NCBI GenBank assembly: GCA_002633025.1
Contig: NMRB01000239.1
Span: forward strand, 336,730 to 400,729
Length of the DNA: 64,000 bases
Direction: 5' to 3'
DNA from: Notospermus geniculatus
Taxonomy: Eukaryota > Nemertea > Pilidiophora > Heteronemertea > Lineidae
In this document: positions 1 through 12,100 of the stretch, piece by piece
Layout: each line of letters begins with the position of its first letter
Numbering within the stretch: position 1 is the stretch's first letter
Translations under genes and position numbers: made by a program
The notes under the pieces: model-generated
Told to the model about the DNA's origin: nothing
Seen by the model: only the letters and a program-made list of their open reading frames with translations
Database searches by the model: none

Positions 1-1630
1 AAATCGTAACGTCAAAATGTCATGACGTAATAGTTTTGACGTCGTCGCCGGCCACATGGCCGATTCTTTGCTGTGACGTCAGTGAAGAACCTCCGCCTGG
101 ATTCCGCCGCGGTTTGCGGCGAACGGAGCGGTTTTCACAGGGTGTTGGAGAAGACAAATCCCAAGGCCCATCTCTCACGAGGCTGAGCCGACATCGAAAT
201 CTAAAGACAAAAAATACCACATAATCGTAAATCACAGAGTTTATTTTCAAAATCGCAAGGAAGGCCGATTCATTTACACTGAATACTATTATTGGATACA
301 TGAACTGTATTAACTGGATTGTCAAACTCATAAGGTGGCACTCGGAGTCCTCCACGTGAGAGCTTTCTTGTACGAGTTGGTTGTCAATCGACATTTTATC
401 ATTATCGGTTTCCTTATATACGACCTTCGTCTGGACCCATCGCGAAGTAATCAGGTATTCTGAATGCTCGCTCCCTCCATCACCGTATAGGCCTACTTTG
501 TCTGCTGCGACGAGGAAGTGAGTGCTCAGCACCAGATATTCTCAGAAAGCCTTGATCAGACGACTGCCCATAGTTTTCTAGGCTGCTGCCAAATAGACAA
601 ATCCCAAATTGACGTAAACGAGAAAGATCTGCGCAACCACAACCTCGATCTGAAACTGAATGACGTGACACACGACGTGACACAGACAACCCCACGACAG
701 TGACTTCGACGACGTTGCGTCAGAGTCGACCATTGCTGATTGCGTCAGGTCAGCTGGTTCCAGATCGAGGTTGTGGTTGCGATTTCGGCGGAAGTGCGCA
801 GATCTGCGAATTCGATCGTCTAATTGTGCAACTAGAGAGCCAACTTGTGTGAATAACTCACGAGGAGGAGCGCCCTCAGCTGCAGGGGAGAGTCTTAACA
901 GCAAGAGAAGGTCACTCCTATCAATGCCGCGGATCCCCCTGGCCATGAACGTGGCCCAAACTCTTAATGCTGATGACAAGTTTAACTTGCGACGGCACAG
1001 AACAGGCGGCGACGGACTTTTCGGGATCACTTTGCGTCTGAGGCACGACCGCGCGGAACAAATCAGTCGCCGATACAGTGCGAACAGGACAGGACTGCAT
1101 TGCATTGCGTCTCACCTGAAGATCAGCACCAGTCGCGGATCAAGATGATAATCGCAAGATTTGAACATGTTCAAATTCTGCGCCACGGCAAATCATGACC
1201 CTGAGGGGCGTCGACCTGACTCGAGTTACTATTCGGTGACCGCAGATGCCGCCAGTCTGATGCTGGTAGTTGCCACCTGACATCAGCATAAGCGGGGTTC
1301 ATTGGTGCACGGATCCGGTGTACGTCTAGAGCTTGACCCGCGGCTCATTATGACGTCACGTTTGACCTGCAGTCCGCCATGCTGCCGGTCAACGACAAAG
1401 TGCGCCACGTGCAAATCGCGTCATGGTTGAAGACGCAACACTCCACTTGCGCTGACGACAAACTGCACCACGTGGGTGGCCGACGTCATTTGACGTCAGT
1501 TTGACCGGCAAGATGGCGGATTTTTTCGTGATGACGTCATCGGCTCGAGCTCTATTCAGTCCGTTTGCCCCTAGTTTTCCGGATACAACGCAACAGTCAG
1601 TTTTGAACTATTTTTACGGACCAGGGGTGG
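1..1630. other. Repeat-derived intergenic stretch rich in TGACGTCA
   Basis: No convincing gene is visible. Bases 1-90 resemble the start of a repeat that recurs near 18300-18370 and 28050-28130. TGACGTCA-like octamers are frequent, especially at 1340-1540. Around 593-820 lies a diverged copy of the element that is complete at 34325-34571 (ATAGACAAATCCCAAATT end). Open frames here are short and overlap these repeats on both strands. Confidence 0.6.
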
Positions 1631-1838
1631 TGTTCCCGAAGCCGTCGTTAGGTTAACGATGTCGTTACGTTATGCATTTTCCCAGTTTTAACGACATCGT
1701 TAACCTGACGATGGCTTCGGGAACATGGCTCCTGGATCCATGTTCCCGAAGCCGTCGTAAGGTTAACGATGTCGTTACGCTATGCATTTCTCCACTTTTA
1801 ACGACATCGTTAACCTAACGACGGCTTCGGGAACATGG
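1631..1838. repeat. Two tandem foldback palindromes
   Basis: Two adjacent hairpins of about 100 bp each. Each starts with TGTTCCCGAAGCCGTCGT and ends with the reverse complement ending GGCTTCGGGAACATGG. The arms also contain GGTTAACGATGTCGTTA. The two copies differ by a few substitutions and are separated by a short CTCCTGGATCCA spacer. This is consistent with a foldback transposon in tandem; no coding capacity. Confidence 0.8.
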
Positions 1839-2559
1839 GCCCTGAATCGGACAAAATCCGTGTGCCAATGGACCCCACTTAACAGTACGTCGGCATCGAC
1901 TGATACAAGTCCTGGGATGCATTAAAATTGTTTCACTTTCTCAAGATCAATTGAAAATGATGTTACATATACATGTAATTTGAAACGTCTTGACAGAGAC
2001 AATGGTGACGATTTGAAGGAGTGATAAAATTCCTTGCATACAACAGAGGCACCTTATGTAAAGGATTACTAATACTTCCTGATGTTTCACAATGACAGAC
2101 AAGTCTTTGGCATTCAAACAGGCACAGGCTCACTCCCACACTATCCTGCACAAGACAAAGCCAAGCTTCTTTCATATTGATTAACAATATTATCACAAGA
2201 ATGGCCAATTTTAGAGAATACTACGTCAGTAGGGAAGATATCTGACACGCTGCCAGTATTAAGCCGGCTGCTTCTTTGAAATGAGAAGTCCTAGTTCCAG
2301 GTTCGTTAGCGTTCATTACTGTACCGGCCGACTTAATGTATATGGATGACATTTAAATATTCCCTTGGGATATTCCTGATCGAAGGGTACGCCACCATAG
2401 CATACTTAATGGCCGTCAGGCATGCCAGATTATACGGGTGTGCTACGGGCCATGATTTACAATGGATATTCAAAACATACCCGCGTCAAACTTGGGCAAA
2501 TACATGGCAGAAATTGCGGATTTGCCAAGTACGTGCGGTTAAATCTGTACAATTCTGTG

Positions 2560-2898
2560 TAATGGGAGACATTACTGCCGTTAGAGGCCGGTCCTAGAAC
2601 GTCATGAAATTTGACGTCACACACACGTGAGCCATGGCCTCCCTGACGTTGTGGCATGCACTCAGGGTCGTATTTAACTTTTTGGTCGAGGGGGGGGGCA
2701 GACGACCTCTTTTTGCCGTTTTTGACCAAAATCCGCATGAAAATCACGTTTTTTGGTTGGCTCAGGGGCCAACTGCCCCTTCGTCCCCCCTTTAAATACG
2801 GCCCTGTCCCCGCACTTCTTTCTCTATGACGTCAAATTCCTTACGTTCTAGGACCACTAACTGGTGGTGGCCTCTAACGGCAGGAATGTCTTCCACTA
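2560..2898. mobile_element. TIR element with a second element nested inside
   Basis: The left end (GGGAGACATTACTGCCGTTAGAGGCC) and right end (GGCCTCTAACGGCAGGAATGTC) are inverted copies, and both inner arms carry TGACGTCA-like motifs. The same family is seen uninterrupted at 18668-18871. Here the centre (about 2664-2806) holds another element bounded by inverted GGGTCGTATTTAA / TTAAATACGGCCCT ends. There is no ORF of its own. Confidence 0.65.
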
Positions 2899-3164
2899 GG
2901 AACAGCGGAACTACCGCTACTGAGAGGCGCTGTGAGCGGTTGTACTAATACCTTTTTAAAATGTTTCGTCCGTGTCGCACTGCGTCATTCATGTCATTGC
3001 ACTGCTTGGCTTGGTTCTGGACGCCCTTGTTACTACCGCTGGAAGCGCCGCCCTGTCGGGGTAAAAGTTACGCGAGTTCCTTTGTGAACTTGGGACCACT
3101 GCTGACTGGACATGATACCAAAGGGGGACTATTCTCCCTATGACACTAACAAAGACACAAGGTG

Positions 3165-6100
3165 TCACGTGATCTGATTATAATGAACCTCAAGGTCAAC
3201 AGGCTCCGGTGAAGGTCGAACAGCTAAGACGACGCTAGAGGGAGTTTCAGTTCTATTCTGATCAACAGGGGGCAGGCGCCCGGGATGTTTCGGCACGTGT
3301 TGTGGCGTCTCCACAAACGCCTCATTATTGTGTTCATAGCTGCCCGTTTCTCGTCGACCAAGAGGTATAATCTGTTCTGTGGAACCGTAATCCTTGCGAG
3401 ACCCCGGTTCGGGATGCACCTCAACAGAATGCAACGTCTCTCCATCAAAAGTTGGTGGGTGTGAAATCAGTGGTCCGCGGTCATGGCTGAGCGTGTCATC
3501 GATTTGTAAAACGGCTGCGTCTGAGTGGTTATACCCTGGATTCAATGGGGGAATATCTTCTGGATCGGAGCCAGCCTCACTTTGGGCCCTCGAGAACGGC
3601 AGCGCCGAGTCCTGATGTGGATTTTCCGAAGTGAGCTGCATAGACTGCGGGTCTGGAGGGAGTTGTGAAGGCATTATGATCTGTTTGGGGTAGGCACCAT
3701 CGTAGCTCTTTTTGGCAGGTGGACCTGAAATGTTGATGTGTAATCTTCGTGATTCTTGTAACACACATCCTGAAAAAGTCGGTGGTTCCCAGCGCCCGCT
3801 CCTTTCCTGACGTCACTGTGTGAGGTGACGTGAGGAGCGAGCGCTGTCAATCAATGACTTGCTCAGGATGATTAACCTAACACATGATTCAGCTAGCGAA
3901 AAGCTCACAAACAGCCCCCCCCCTCAGGATGAGATGCCAAAGGACGAATTTCACTCAGTGGGAAATCGCACCAGCCTACAGAGGCCAAGGACGACGATAC
4001 CATTGTCCATCGCATGGGACAGTCAGCAATGGTGCCTTGTACCTTCTTTCTTTGCAAGGGCAAGTAAAAGACCCCATCCAAGTGAGGAACATGAGTAGCT
4101 TGAGATGACCTCTTCTGTACTTACCAGGGCCAATAATGCAATGGCTTCGGCCCTGACAAATACGAACACCAACAGCCTGATACTGATATCTGACAGACGA
4201 AACTGGATGCAGACACATTCAGACACCCTGAGCTAATCAGGGGTGTACTCGCTCCCAACCTCATTCCCAGGAGTAGGTAGCTCATGCATAGATTGTATGA
4301 GAACGTACCCCTGGGATCGAGGTTGCTGAGGCCCTCCGCGCCATCATCGCACCACATACTTGTGTATGGTGACGAAGGGAGCGGGAGCTAAGGACCTCAT
4401 ATATTCTCAGGATGCATTCAGTGTGGCTCGTCTATTTGAATATAGACATTTTTTCAATGCAACCCATCTCATGCTGGTTTCCCCAAGCAGAACTGAATGA
4501 ACCCAATGTACCTTGGGTGTCAGATATCACAACTCGGGTCTCCAGTCTGTGAACCTGAACAGGACCCCTTTGGTTCCTCATCCGTACGGTCTCAGGGTCA
4601 TCACATTTCCCCATTAAACCCAACGCTGAGACAACAACGCCCCCTATCAGGAAAAGGCCAATGAAAACACCCTGTATAATGGTGCTGAAATGGACAAGGG
4701 AGAGAGTGTGCACAGACTGTAGCCTAAAAAACAACATCCCACTGCAACATAGGGAGTTAAACTGGACAGAAAGGAAGGGTTGGCTGCATCCTCACACCCA
4801 GGGTCTACAACACCCTGGGTTCTGGGTACGATCGCAAATGACCTCAGATTCTGGTAGGCCCCTATATTGTGTGCCACCAGCGAGGACAGAGGTTCCAATA
4901 GGAGCTGTCAGTGAGTTGACCAATAGGTGTCACTACGGCCCAATTCAATGCATCTAGCGGACCCAGTCATTATTGATCGAGCAGCAATCACGTGGATTTC
5001 CCTGTACATTGGTCAGCTAGAACTTTTGCTGCCATCTGTTGGCAATATGCGCGGCTGACTGCTCCTATTTGATAGCTTGAAAATCTTTTTGAGACTCTTC
5101 GATTCTGTCCAGTTGTCCCGTGTATAAACCCTCTAAGGAGTGATCATTTCAGATGTTCACATCAATCCTTATTGGGTTAGTAGATGAGTTTCGCAAGCAG
5201 CCATCTTGCCATAATTAGGTCATCGCCATGGAGATTTCCCCACTGGGGGATGGGTGAACCAATCATCTGTCACTCTGGAAGAGAATTCCTATGGTGATGA
5301 CCTAATTTTGGCAAGATGGCTGCCACCAAAACTCGGGGTGAAAAAAACAACAGTGCAAAACCATGCATGGACCAAACACCGATAGACTCGATTATGAGTC
5401 CTTGATTAACCTACCAGGCATACGTTTCCGTTTTTTAGGACACTTGCCGGTGTCTAAGCACCCATTACTCTGTAGACCCCAAACTAGTAGAATAATTATA
5501 AACCAGAAGGCTATAAAAACACCTTGGATAATAGTACTGAAAATAAGATGAGATAAACAACATTATGAGAGTTTGAAATAGGAGATATTGCCAATAATGT
5601 TTTTCAGTGTGGCCATTTTTCTGTGTGACTCACATTGTTTGGAACACACTGGGAAACAGACTCACTGTTTCTCTGTGTGTCGCTCATTCTGTCATTGTCA
5701 AGTCGCCGCTTATTCCGTCAATCTATTGTAATGTCACACTTGCAGACAGGCCACACTGAAAAATGTTACACCGCACCCAGCATCCAGAAAAAGAAGAGGC
5801 CTGGCCTTTGATAATGGGACCCCAGGCAGAGCCATAATTGCAAGACTGAATGCTCAATTTGCATGTTCTCACACACATTTTTTGCCAAATACACATATTT
5901 TTTTAAATAAATGGTTCATCTCTCAGTCGTCTCTTAGCAACCAGACAATTTTTAACAAGTAACATCTTATGACAGATGAATACAGTGGGAGCAGTTTGGC
6001 AGAGATCCCCAGACTCAGTGGGGACTACAGGGTTAATTTATGTTCCAACCACAGAACATGCAAAATATTATCCTCACTGCCAGTGACTGGCCTGAAAAAG

Positions 6101-8144
6101 AACTTTTGATAGGCCTACAAGAACACTTCTGGAATCTCTACTAGAAAGTGCCTGAGGACCCCAATTGGGGTCGAAAATATGCGAAATTCAGACACGACTT
6201 TACTTATAATCATTTTGTGTGTCGTTTTTTGTGCTCTATGTTGGACAAACAGTTACAATGTACATATGACCACCGATTGTTACCTAAAGCCATGGACAAC
6301 ATGACATGCATGAGAAATGCAGGCACAATGAAATTGCAAGTTTGGACTGCACAAGTTTGGGCAGTAAATGCCTCATAGGTCAACAAAAACATGATTTTCA
6401 TGCACCCGTCTGCAAAAAAGTCTCAAAACGGCAGAAAGAGGGATCCCCCGACTGTAAAGCCAGCTATCACCTCTCAGAACAAGTTCCAGAACTGGCCAGT
6501 TTACTTGTCATTCATTACGCAACAAGGGTATGAAACAATAACAGGTTTTTTTAAAGTGTAGCTTCCTACCAAACTCGAACCCAAGTAATGGACCCTCGCA
6601 TAAGGCATCAATCGCCAACACTCAGGGGCAGCACGCCTTAACCACTAGGCCAAACCCACTGGGCCAAATCCCCATCTTGATTACGCAACAAGAGTTGAAA
6701 AACTGGTTTAGCTGGAACTTATTCCAAGAAGTGACATGCCTGATCTCTGCTGCCACTGGATGACTTCAGAAAAATCTCTGGGCCTAGCACATCTCTCTCT
6801 TCGATCATTACAATACCTACCCAGTAGGGTCCCATTTGTCACTCTCTGGGCCTAGCATAGCTCTCTTCGATCATTACAATACCTACCCAGTAGGGTCCCA
6901 TTTGTCACTCTCTGGGCCTAGCATAGCTCTCTTCGATCATTACAATACCTACCTAGTAGGGTCCCATTCTTCTCCTGAACAACTGTCACTGAGGCTAATA
7001 CTAAGGGAACAATTGGAACAGCAGTATTTATTGTAAGACGTCCCGCAGCAGTAATCATCACAGGTTTCTCCCGGGATTAGATCGCCAGAAATGTTGAAGT
7101 AACTCGTGCAGTCTTCACTAGCGGAGACTGAAATGAAAACAACAGTTTCTGAGAAAAGAGGCAGATGTGGGGGGGGGGGGGTCAGGGGTGGATCCAGGAT
7201 TTGGGGAAAGAGGGGCGCCCTGTGCTCGGAACATTGAAATTTACGCCCAATTCCAGAATTTCACAGTCGATTTTACAGATTTGTTGGCCAAAAGGGGAGG
7301 CGCGCGCCTGGTGCACCCTCTCTGGATCCACGCCTGCAAGTGCCCCTTTTTATGCAAAATATGTTTTTACCATGATTTTGAGTGTTTTCAGATTGGGCAT
7401 TGCCTCTTTATAATGCATTAGGCCTAGAAGTAGTCCCCCATCCTAGATCTGCCCCATCTGGAGTAGGCCAAGAATAGGGGGCCTACCTTAAAAACATCAG
7501 TGACTTAGACATGTCATCAGGTTGCGCTGGTGCCAGCCCCTCCACTCACAAGAGTCTGAAAAGGGCGGGCACAGGTTATCCCCAAGAGCCCGCCCAAGAA
7601 CTGGGGCCTGTTGTCACAAGGTGGGCATTATGGGTGTGGTCCTCCTCTCCTCATAGCCTATTCCTATACCGGTAGGCCTAGGGCCTATCTCATCAGACAA
7701 ATCCCGCCATCACTAGGCCTATAACTAGGCCTAGCTTTGTTGGCAAAAAGCACCTTCCTTTCTATGACGTTTTTAGCGCCACTTAGGCCTGACCACGTGC
7801 CCACCGGTCACAGCAACATCGCTTTGCACCATGGGATTACGTCATTATGCTAGCAGACGATCCAAATCTCGTCTGCAGCCATTTTTTTGACACAACAATG
7901 GGATCGCAGTGAAATAGGCCAAAAAAGGCAAGACTGGCGAAAAATAAAGGTATATAATTACATGGAATATGAAACAAGCGTTATATTTTGGATTATGATG
8001 TATTTACTAAAAAGATTTCGACCAATACCTACCATAATTTGGAGAAAATATCACAGCAAACGCACCCAACAATGTCAGCGGACAGGCCGCGAATCCCGTT
8101 CCTAGCACCGAAAATACCCGTCTAAAGCTCCCCAAATCCATCAT
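3165..8144 (-). CDS. S1: Shisa-like single-pass membrane protein
   Basis: Five-exon reconstruction on the minus strand: signal exon 8033-8144, Cys exon 6953-7127, one of two TM exons (5415-5536 or 4512-4684), tail exon 3165-3724. Junction phases are 1, 2, 1 and the frame stays open, giving about 322 or 339 residues. The ectodomain reads C-x15-C-x3-CC-x7-CC-x2-C-x9-C with YCCGTSYNKYCC, very like the Shisa hallmark. The TM segment contains IIQGVFIGLFLIGGVVVSAL. The tail is long, Pro-rich and acidic with an NPGY motif, a possible endocytic signal, but no PPxY. Known Shisa-type proteins act as adaptors in the ER, Golgi or plasma membrane and modulate receptors; the partner is unknown here. I chose the ATG at 8144; a second ATG follows immediately. 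The signal exon is the least certain part. Confidence 0.72.
3965..4110 (+). mobile_element. SINE-like repeat, family 2
   Basis: This segment matches, in the opposite orientation, the repeat at 16372-16590 and 25985-26165. Shared words include CATGAGTAGCTTGAGATG and TTGCAAGGGCAAGTAAAA. The other copies carry the B-box-like GGTTCGAATCC, so a tRNA-derived SINE is likely. It lies in the last intron of S1. Confidence 0.55.
4512..4684 (-). other. S1 alternative TM exon b
   Basis: Acceptor TCCATTTCAG and donor CAAG|GTACAT on the minus strand. It encodes IIQGVFIGLFLIGGVVVSAL, then GLMGKCDDPETVRMRNQRG and a further stretch ending VVISDTQ. Entry phase 2 and exit phase 1 match exon a. An AGGAGC-ended MITE (4898-5068) lies in the intron between the two exons. 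Confidence 0.75.
4898..5068 (+). mobile_element. AGGAGC-ended MITE
   Basis: About 170 bp with inverted ends AATAGGAGCTGTCAG and CTGACTGCTCCTATT. Related copies lie at 12104-12266, 24126-24291, 43523-43691 and, inverted, 54569-54738. The interior keeps TAGGTGTCACTACGG and TGCCATCTKTTGGC. It is non-coding and sits inside S1 between the two alternative TM exons. Confidence 0.8.
5415..5536 (-). other. S1 alternative TM exon a
   Basis: Flanked by TTTTCAG before and GTAGGT after on the minus strand, with entry phase 2 and exit phase 1. It encodes TIIQGVFIAFWFIIILLVWG followed by a short Cys-containing basic stretch (KCPKKRKRMP). It is homologous at its start to exon b (4512-4684), which begins STIIQGVFIG and has the same phases. 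Joining a to b would shift the frame, so each must be used alone between the Cys exon and the tail. Exon a gives a basic juxtamembrane segment; exon b gives a longer mixed-charge one. Confidence 0.7.
6573..6665 (-). mobile_element. tRNA-like or SINE fragment
   Basis: On the minus strand an A-box-like TGGCCTAGTGGTTAAGG is followed about 60 bp later by a B-box-like GGGTTCGAGTTTGG, the spacing of a pol III promoter. A complete tRNA cloverleaf is not evident, so a tRNA-derived SINE or tRNA pseudogene is more likely. It lies in an S1 intron. Confidence 0.5.
6778..6972. repeat. 68-bp minisatellite over the S1 Cys-exon donor
   Basis: Three head-to-tail units of about 68 bp (GGGCCTAGCATAGCTCTCTTC ... 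CAGTAGGGTCCCATTTGTC). On the minus strand each unit carries GGGACCCTACT followed by a GTAGGTATTG splice donor. The unit next to the Cys exon supplies the real exon end (donor after 6953); the other two hold duplicate donors. Confidence 0.85.
7160..7440. repeat. Poly-G tract and GGATCCAGGATT repeat
   Basis: A run of G at 7168-7180 precedes GGGTGGATCCAGGATTTGGG and AATTCCAGAATTTCACAGTCG. Related sequence with GATCC, a GGCGC-rich section and a TTCTGGAATTTGGAGCA word occurs at 22225-22424, 41280-41500, 46600-46710 and 49335-49500. This is a dispersed repeat family; the short ORFs over it are not conserved genes. Confidence 0.6.
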
Positions 8145-9197
8145 AGCTACGAAAATCCTGGGTCTATGGACATTCTACAAAACTATCCCGACTTAGTCCA
8201 CGCAAAATATTGGTCCTAAACCACGATCTGACGTCCAAAAGAAGATTTATTCGACGTGTACAATGTAGACGCATACACACAACTCGCCACTCCATTTTAT
8301 TTCTATTTTGGTCTGGACTTGTTGGCAGGTGGGGAGGTCAGTGACGTCACTGTGTTCAACAGCCGTGTCGCAGCGTTGGCGACTCGTGAACCAGGGCATG
8401 GAGGTGGTGACGTCATCACCAAACCGTGTTGATGAGGGGAAACGCGGATGTGAAAAATGACACAGAATGACCCCGAGAATGACTCAAGGCAATCACTACA
8501 GCCCTTTCTGCTGAATCTTAGTCAGGGTTGCGAAATTTCAAGAGGAAGGACAACAAATCACTCATCCTCTTATAAAAACATCTGTGTTCGATGAGGACTT
8601 CGGGTATCACTCGCAACAATAATTTTATTGGGTTACATTGTAGATGATTTATCACAGAATACCTTTATTTAAAACAAGAGGTCGTTATGAAAAAAATCAT
8701 ATGTTTGCATATCTGCAAATATCTGCAAATGTTTGCATATTTGCATATCTAACAAAGTCTTACTCGCTGACAGTAAACAATAGAGAGGTTTAGAAATCAA
8801 ACGATAAACGTAAACTTTACGACAACGTTTTTTTCATACTGCACATTATTAACCTGCCAGATTTTACATTGCATTTTCGGTACAAAAATAACGCTGTCGT
8901 TTACGTTTACGTTTATCGTTTGATTTTTAAACCTCTCTAATAACAGGCGATATTCTCCTTCACATTCTCAAAAATATGGGAAAACTACACACAAGTCAAA
9001 AGTCATGGTCATGGTCACTGTCACATTCCCTTGGTGGCTGTTCATTTTCGTCACTTGAGGAATCTGAGTTGTGATTCGATTTTCTCGTGCAATCATTGGG
9101 TTGTGGCCACGACACCCATAATAATGAAGAACATTCTTCACGTTTTCCTGAACAACTGGTGATTATGTTTTAACGGCTTTGGCGGCCCATATGCATC
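8145..9197. other. Intergenic between S2 and S1
   Basis: Holds the start of the duplicated block at 8386, a cluster of octamer-like ATTTGCAT/ATGCAAAT words at 8695-8755, and the foldback at 8784-8940. On the minus strand AATAAA-type words (8634-8639 and near 8665) could serve as the S2 poly(A) signal. No gene seen. Confidence 0.5.
8784..8940. mobile_element. Foldback MITE, AGAGAGGTTT family
   Basis: Inverted arms AGAGAGGTTTAGAAATC...GATAAACGTAAAC and its complement flank a centre rich in TGCATTTTCGGTACAAAAATA. Other copies are at 21744-21881 (cut by an n) and 25018-25171. Non-coding. Confidence 0.8.
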
Positions 9198-12100
9198 TCA
9201 CTGGTAAAGAGCCTCCTGGGTGGCGGCGGGGTCGGCGCCTTTGGAGTGGGGGTCGAAATTTGGCAAGTTTGTCGGTAGAAGGTGGGAATCACCGACCGGT
9301 TTGGGCTGAAAATGACAGAATTGGTTGAGTAACATACCAAGGTCGATCACGTGAGGGCATGATATAGCCTCAACGGGAGACCTACATCTCAAAAAGCAAC
9401 CCCACGGAGACAGTGTACACGAATCACACGCCACATGCTAGCGAGAAATCGTGAGTTCGAGCACTTTCAAGACTCGCAATATGGCGTCCAGACGCCACAA
9501 ATGACAAAGATCGTTCCCATCAATATTAGCTGACTGCAATACATGTACTTCCTAAGGCCCTCCAATAAAGTCACCGGGGGTTCGAATCCCTGTCGGACCA
9601 ACTCAACATTTTTCCATCTTTACTTGCAGGTCTCGCTCGACTTGAAAATGAGACACTGGCAAACATCTTTTCGACATCCACAGCCGTCACTCCCATCCAA
9701 GGTAAGAACAGCTTGACTTGTTCATCGTTCAAATTCTTCTCTTATACCAGTTCATTATTCCTAATTTTGACAAATAATTTGTGAATATTTGGAATAATGA
9801 ACTCGTAATTCAGTCTTTCGTTTTTCTACTTCCACTATCATACGTTTATGACAAAGTTCAACGTGATCGACGGGGGGCTATACCTACCCCTGTAATTGGT
9901 GGCAACGTCCCCCGCCTATTTAGCATTTTTCGGAGCGGGGGTTCCCTTTTCCTTGACTCTTCATCCCGTTCTTGGTCTTTGACCGGTTCCGGTTCTGCCT
10001 CAGGAATCACTGGTTCCGGTTCCGGTTTTTCCGTGTCCGGTTCTGGAACCGCCGGTTCCGGTGTTGGTTCACCTTCCGGTTGGTGTTCCCGCTCCGGCTC
10101 TTCCATAAAACTTCGTTCATGCGTTTTGATTGGTTCTTTACGGTCGATCTTTACATCTTCCCCTGAAAGTGGTGAGATCAGACAATGTTGTGATTCAAAC
10201 CGTTAACCAGAACAGCCTGATTTGCAAAGATGAAACTAAGATCAAAGTTGTCAGCAAGCAAAATCGTCATCGCCAATATGACGCATTTACAACATGAAAC
10301 GTTGCCGTGGTCTGCAATGTCCCAGCATCTCAAATTTGCCGTTGCCGTAGGCCAACGCCCTACACGGCAGCGATCAGACTGCCTAAAGCCAGCCGCACAC
10401 TGGAGCTATCTGCTGAGCAAATGGTCTCGAATGACGTTTTGCTCAGCAGATAGCACCAGTGTGCGGCAGGCTATACTTGTTCTAGAAATTCTCCACTAGA
10501 TTCCTAGATGTGCAATTTAAGGAGTTACCGGCCACCTATGCCTATTTCATACCTGTTGCTTTGTCCTTTATTTTTTCGCATACGATCGCCAGCAGGACTA
10601 ATACCACTGCAAACACCGCAGCGCCACCTACGACCCCGACTACAATTCCAACATTCCTCCTGGAAGTATTATTGGTCAAAACTTGTCAACACCTTCGCTG
10701 GGAACAAGAGCTATGTCCAGACTACGCCCGGTTGCACCAGCTCTGCTCAAAGCTACGTTTGAGGTTGACCTCAACTAAGTAATATGATTTGCCATACAAC
10801 TTGCATCCTGAAGAAGCCACGTCCTCTTAGCTCCCTAACGTGAAGTAAGCCTATCATCTTTGCCAACTTACGGCGACACGGTACCACTCTGGTCGGCCGG
10901 CATGGCGTCCAGACGCCGCGACGCCCTAGTATTTTCAGTAAATGCAACGCAGTTTTGTTTCAGAGTCTGGTGACAACTTACTGCAAAGGTCAGTCTCACC
11001 TCTGAGCGGTGATAACGGCGTCCAGACGCCAAGATGAGCTGTGAAAGAATAGACCCTGAGTGCAACCGAACAACCCTTAACAATTGGGAGAAGTCGGGTT
11101 CGCAAGTCAGAATCAATTTACTACACCGACCAACATTGGTGTATGTATAATGAACTAAGTCAATCTGCTCTTACGGGGACCATTGTATAATTGATAGTAA
11201 ACAAAGCTAGAAATCAATCGGACAATTTGTCTTGGATGCGCGACGGCGGAAGACATGGTCATTTTCTCGACGTCAATGAATTCAAGTGGGAGAGGGTCAG
11301 AAATAGAAGTTCGGCCTTCGGATAGAATGATGCCGAAATCTTGTGTGGGATTTTCAACCAGATCGATTTGATATTGTCAACTGCGCTGAGGGATCATAAG
11401 TGATCTGATATTGAGTTGTTGAGCTGCTTGCTCATGACGATACTGGTACTGCACGTGGTAGACCTACATCAGCGCCTGTCCGTGGTTCGATCGCCGGTCG
11501 AACTCACCCTACCATAAGGTGACTCTCTTTAACAGCGCTAGTTTTCTCCAGGTCCTCCGCTTTTTCTCCTGTCGTCCAATTTTGTCTATAGAGCTATGAT
11601 GCCGTATTTGTCGCTCAGCTTTCGGTATCATGCTCAAGTAGAGTAGCGTGTGCACGGAAAAGGTGCCGCTCCAACGTGACAGTTTTCTATCGAAATTTTG
11701 CTGTCAGATAGTCAATAATTGCTGTCGTACAGTACTGTATGACAGCAGTTATTGTTGTCTGGCAGCAATAATTGACTATCTGACAGCAAACTTTCGATAG
11801 AAAACTGTCACGTTGAGATGTGTCACTTTCCACTGCGCATGCTTGACCCGGGATTCGATATTTTCAACTTACCATGCCTCATCCTGGGTCGTACACGGCG
11901 TACCCCCAGTATAGTTGGTACTATAGCAGTATTCCGTACAGCAGTATTTCAGGGCGCTTGTCCTGCAGCAGTAGACGTCACAGTCAAAAGATGGCCGGGT
12001 GTAACCTGTGCCGTCAGTGTACTCCGTGCAGGTTTCGGCCGCAAGTGATCCTGAGGAGGAAAAAGTGAACGTAGGAAAAAATACGGTAGGATAGGCCTAT

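Noticed and set aside
20-532. 170-codon minus-strand frame at the window start
   Set aside because: Overlaps a dispersed repeat, shows no domain, and no splice context was found.
5363-5551. Plus-strand frame over S1 exon a
   Set aside because: Antisense shadow of the alternative TM exon; no splice support on the plus strand.
6573-6665. Functional tRNA gene
   Set aside because: A and B boxes are present, but a complete acceptor stem and cloverleaf are not evident; SINE or pseudogene preferred.
9781-10206. Plus-strand Ser/Gly-rich frame (also 22913-23272)
   Set aside because: It is the antisense of the S2 Pro-Glu tail exon; splice sites and phases support the minus strand.
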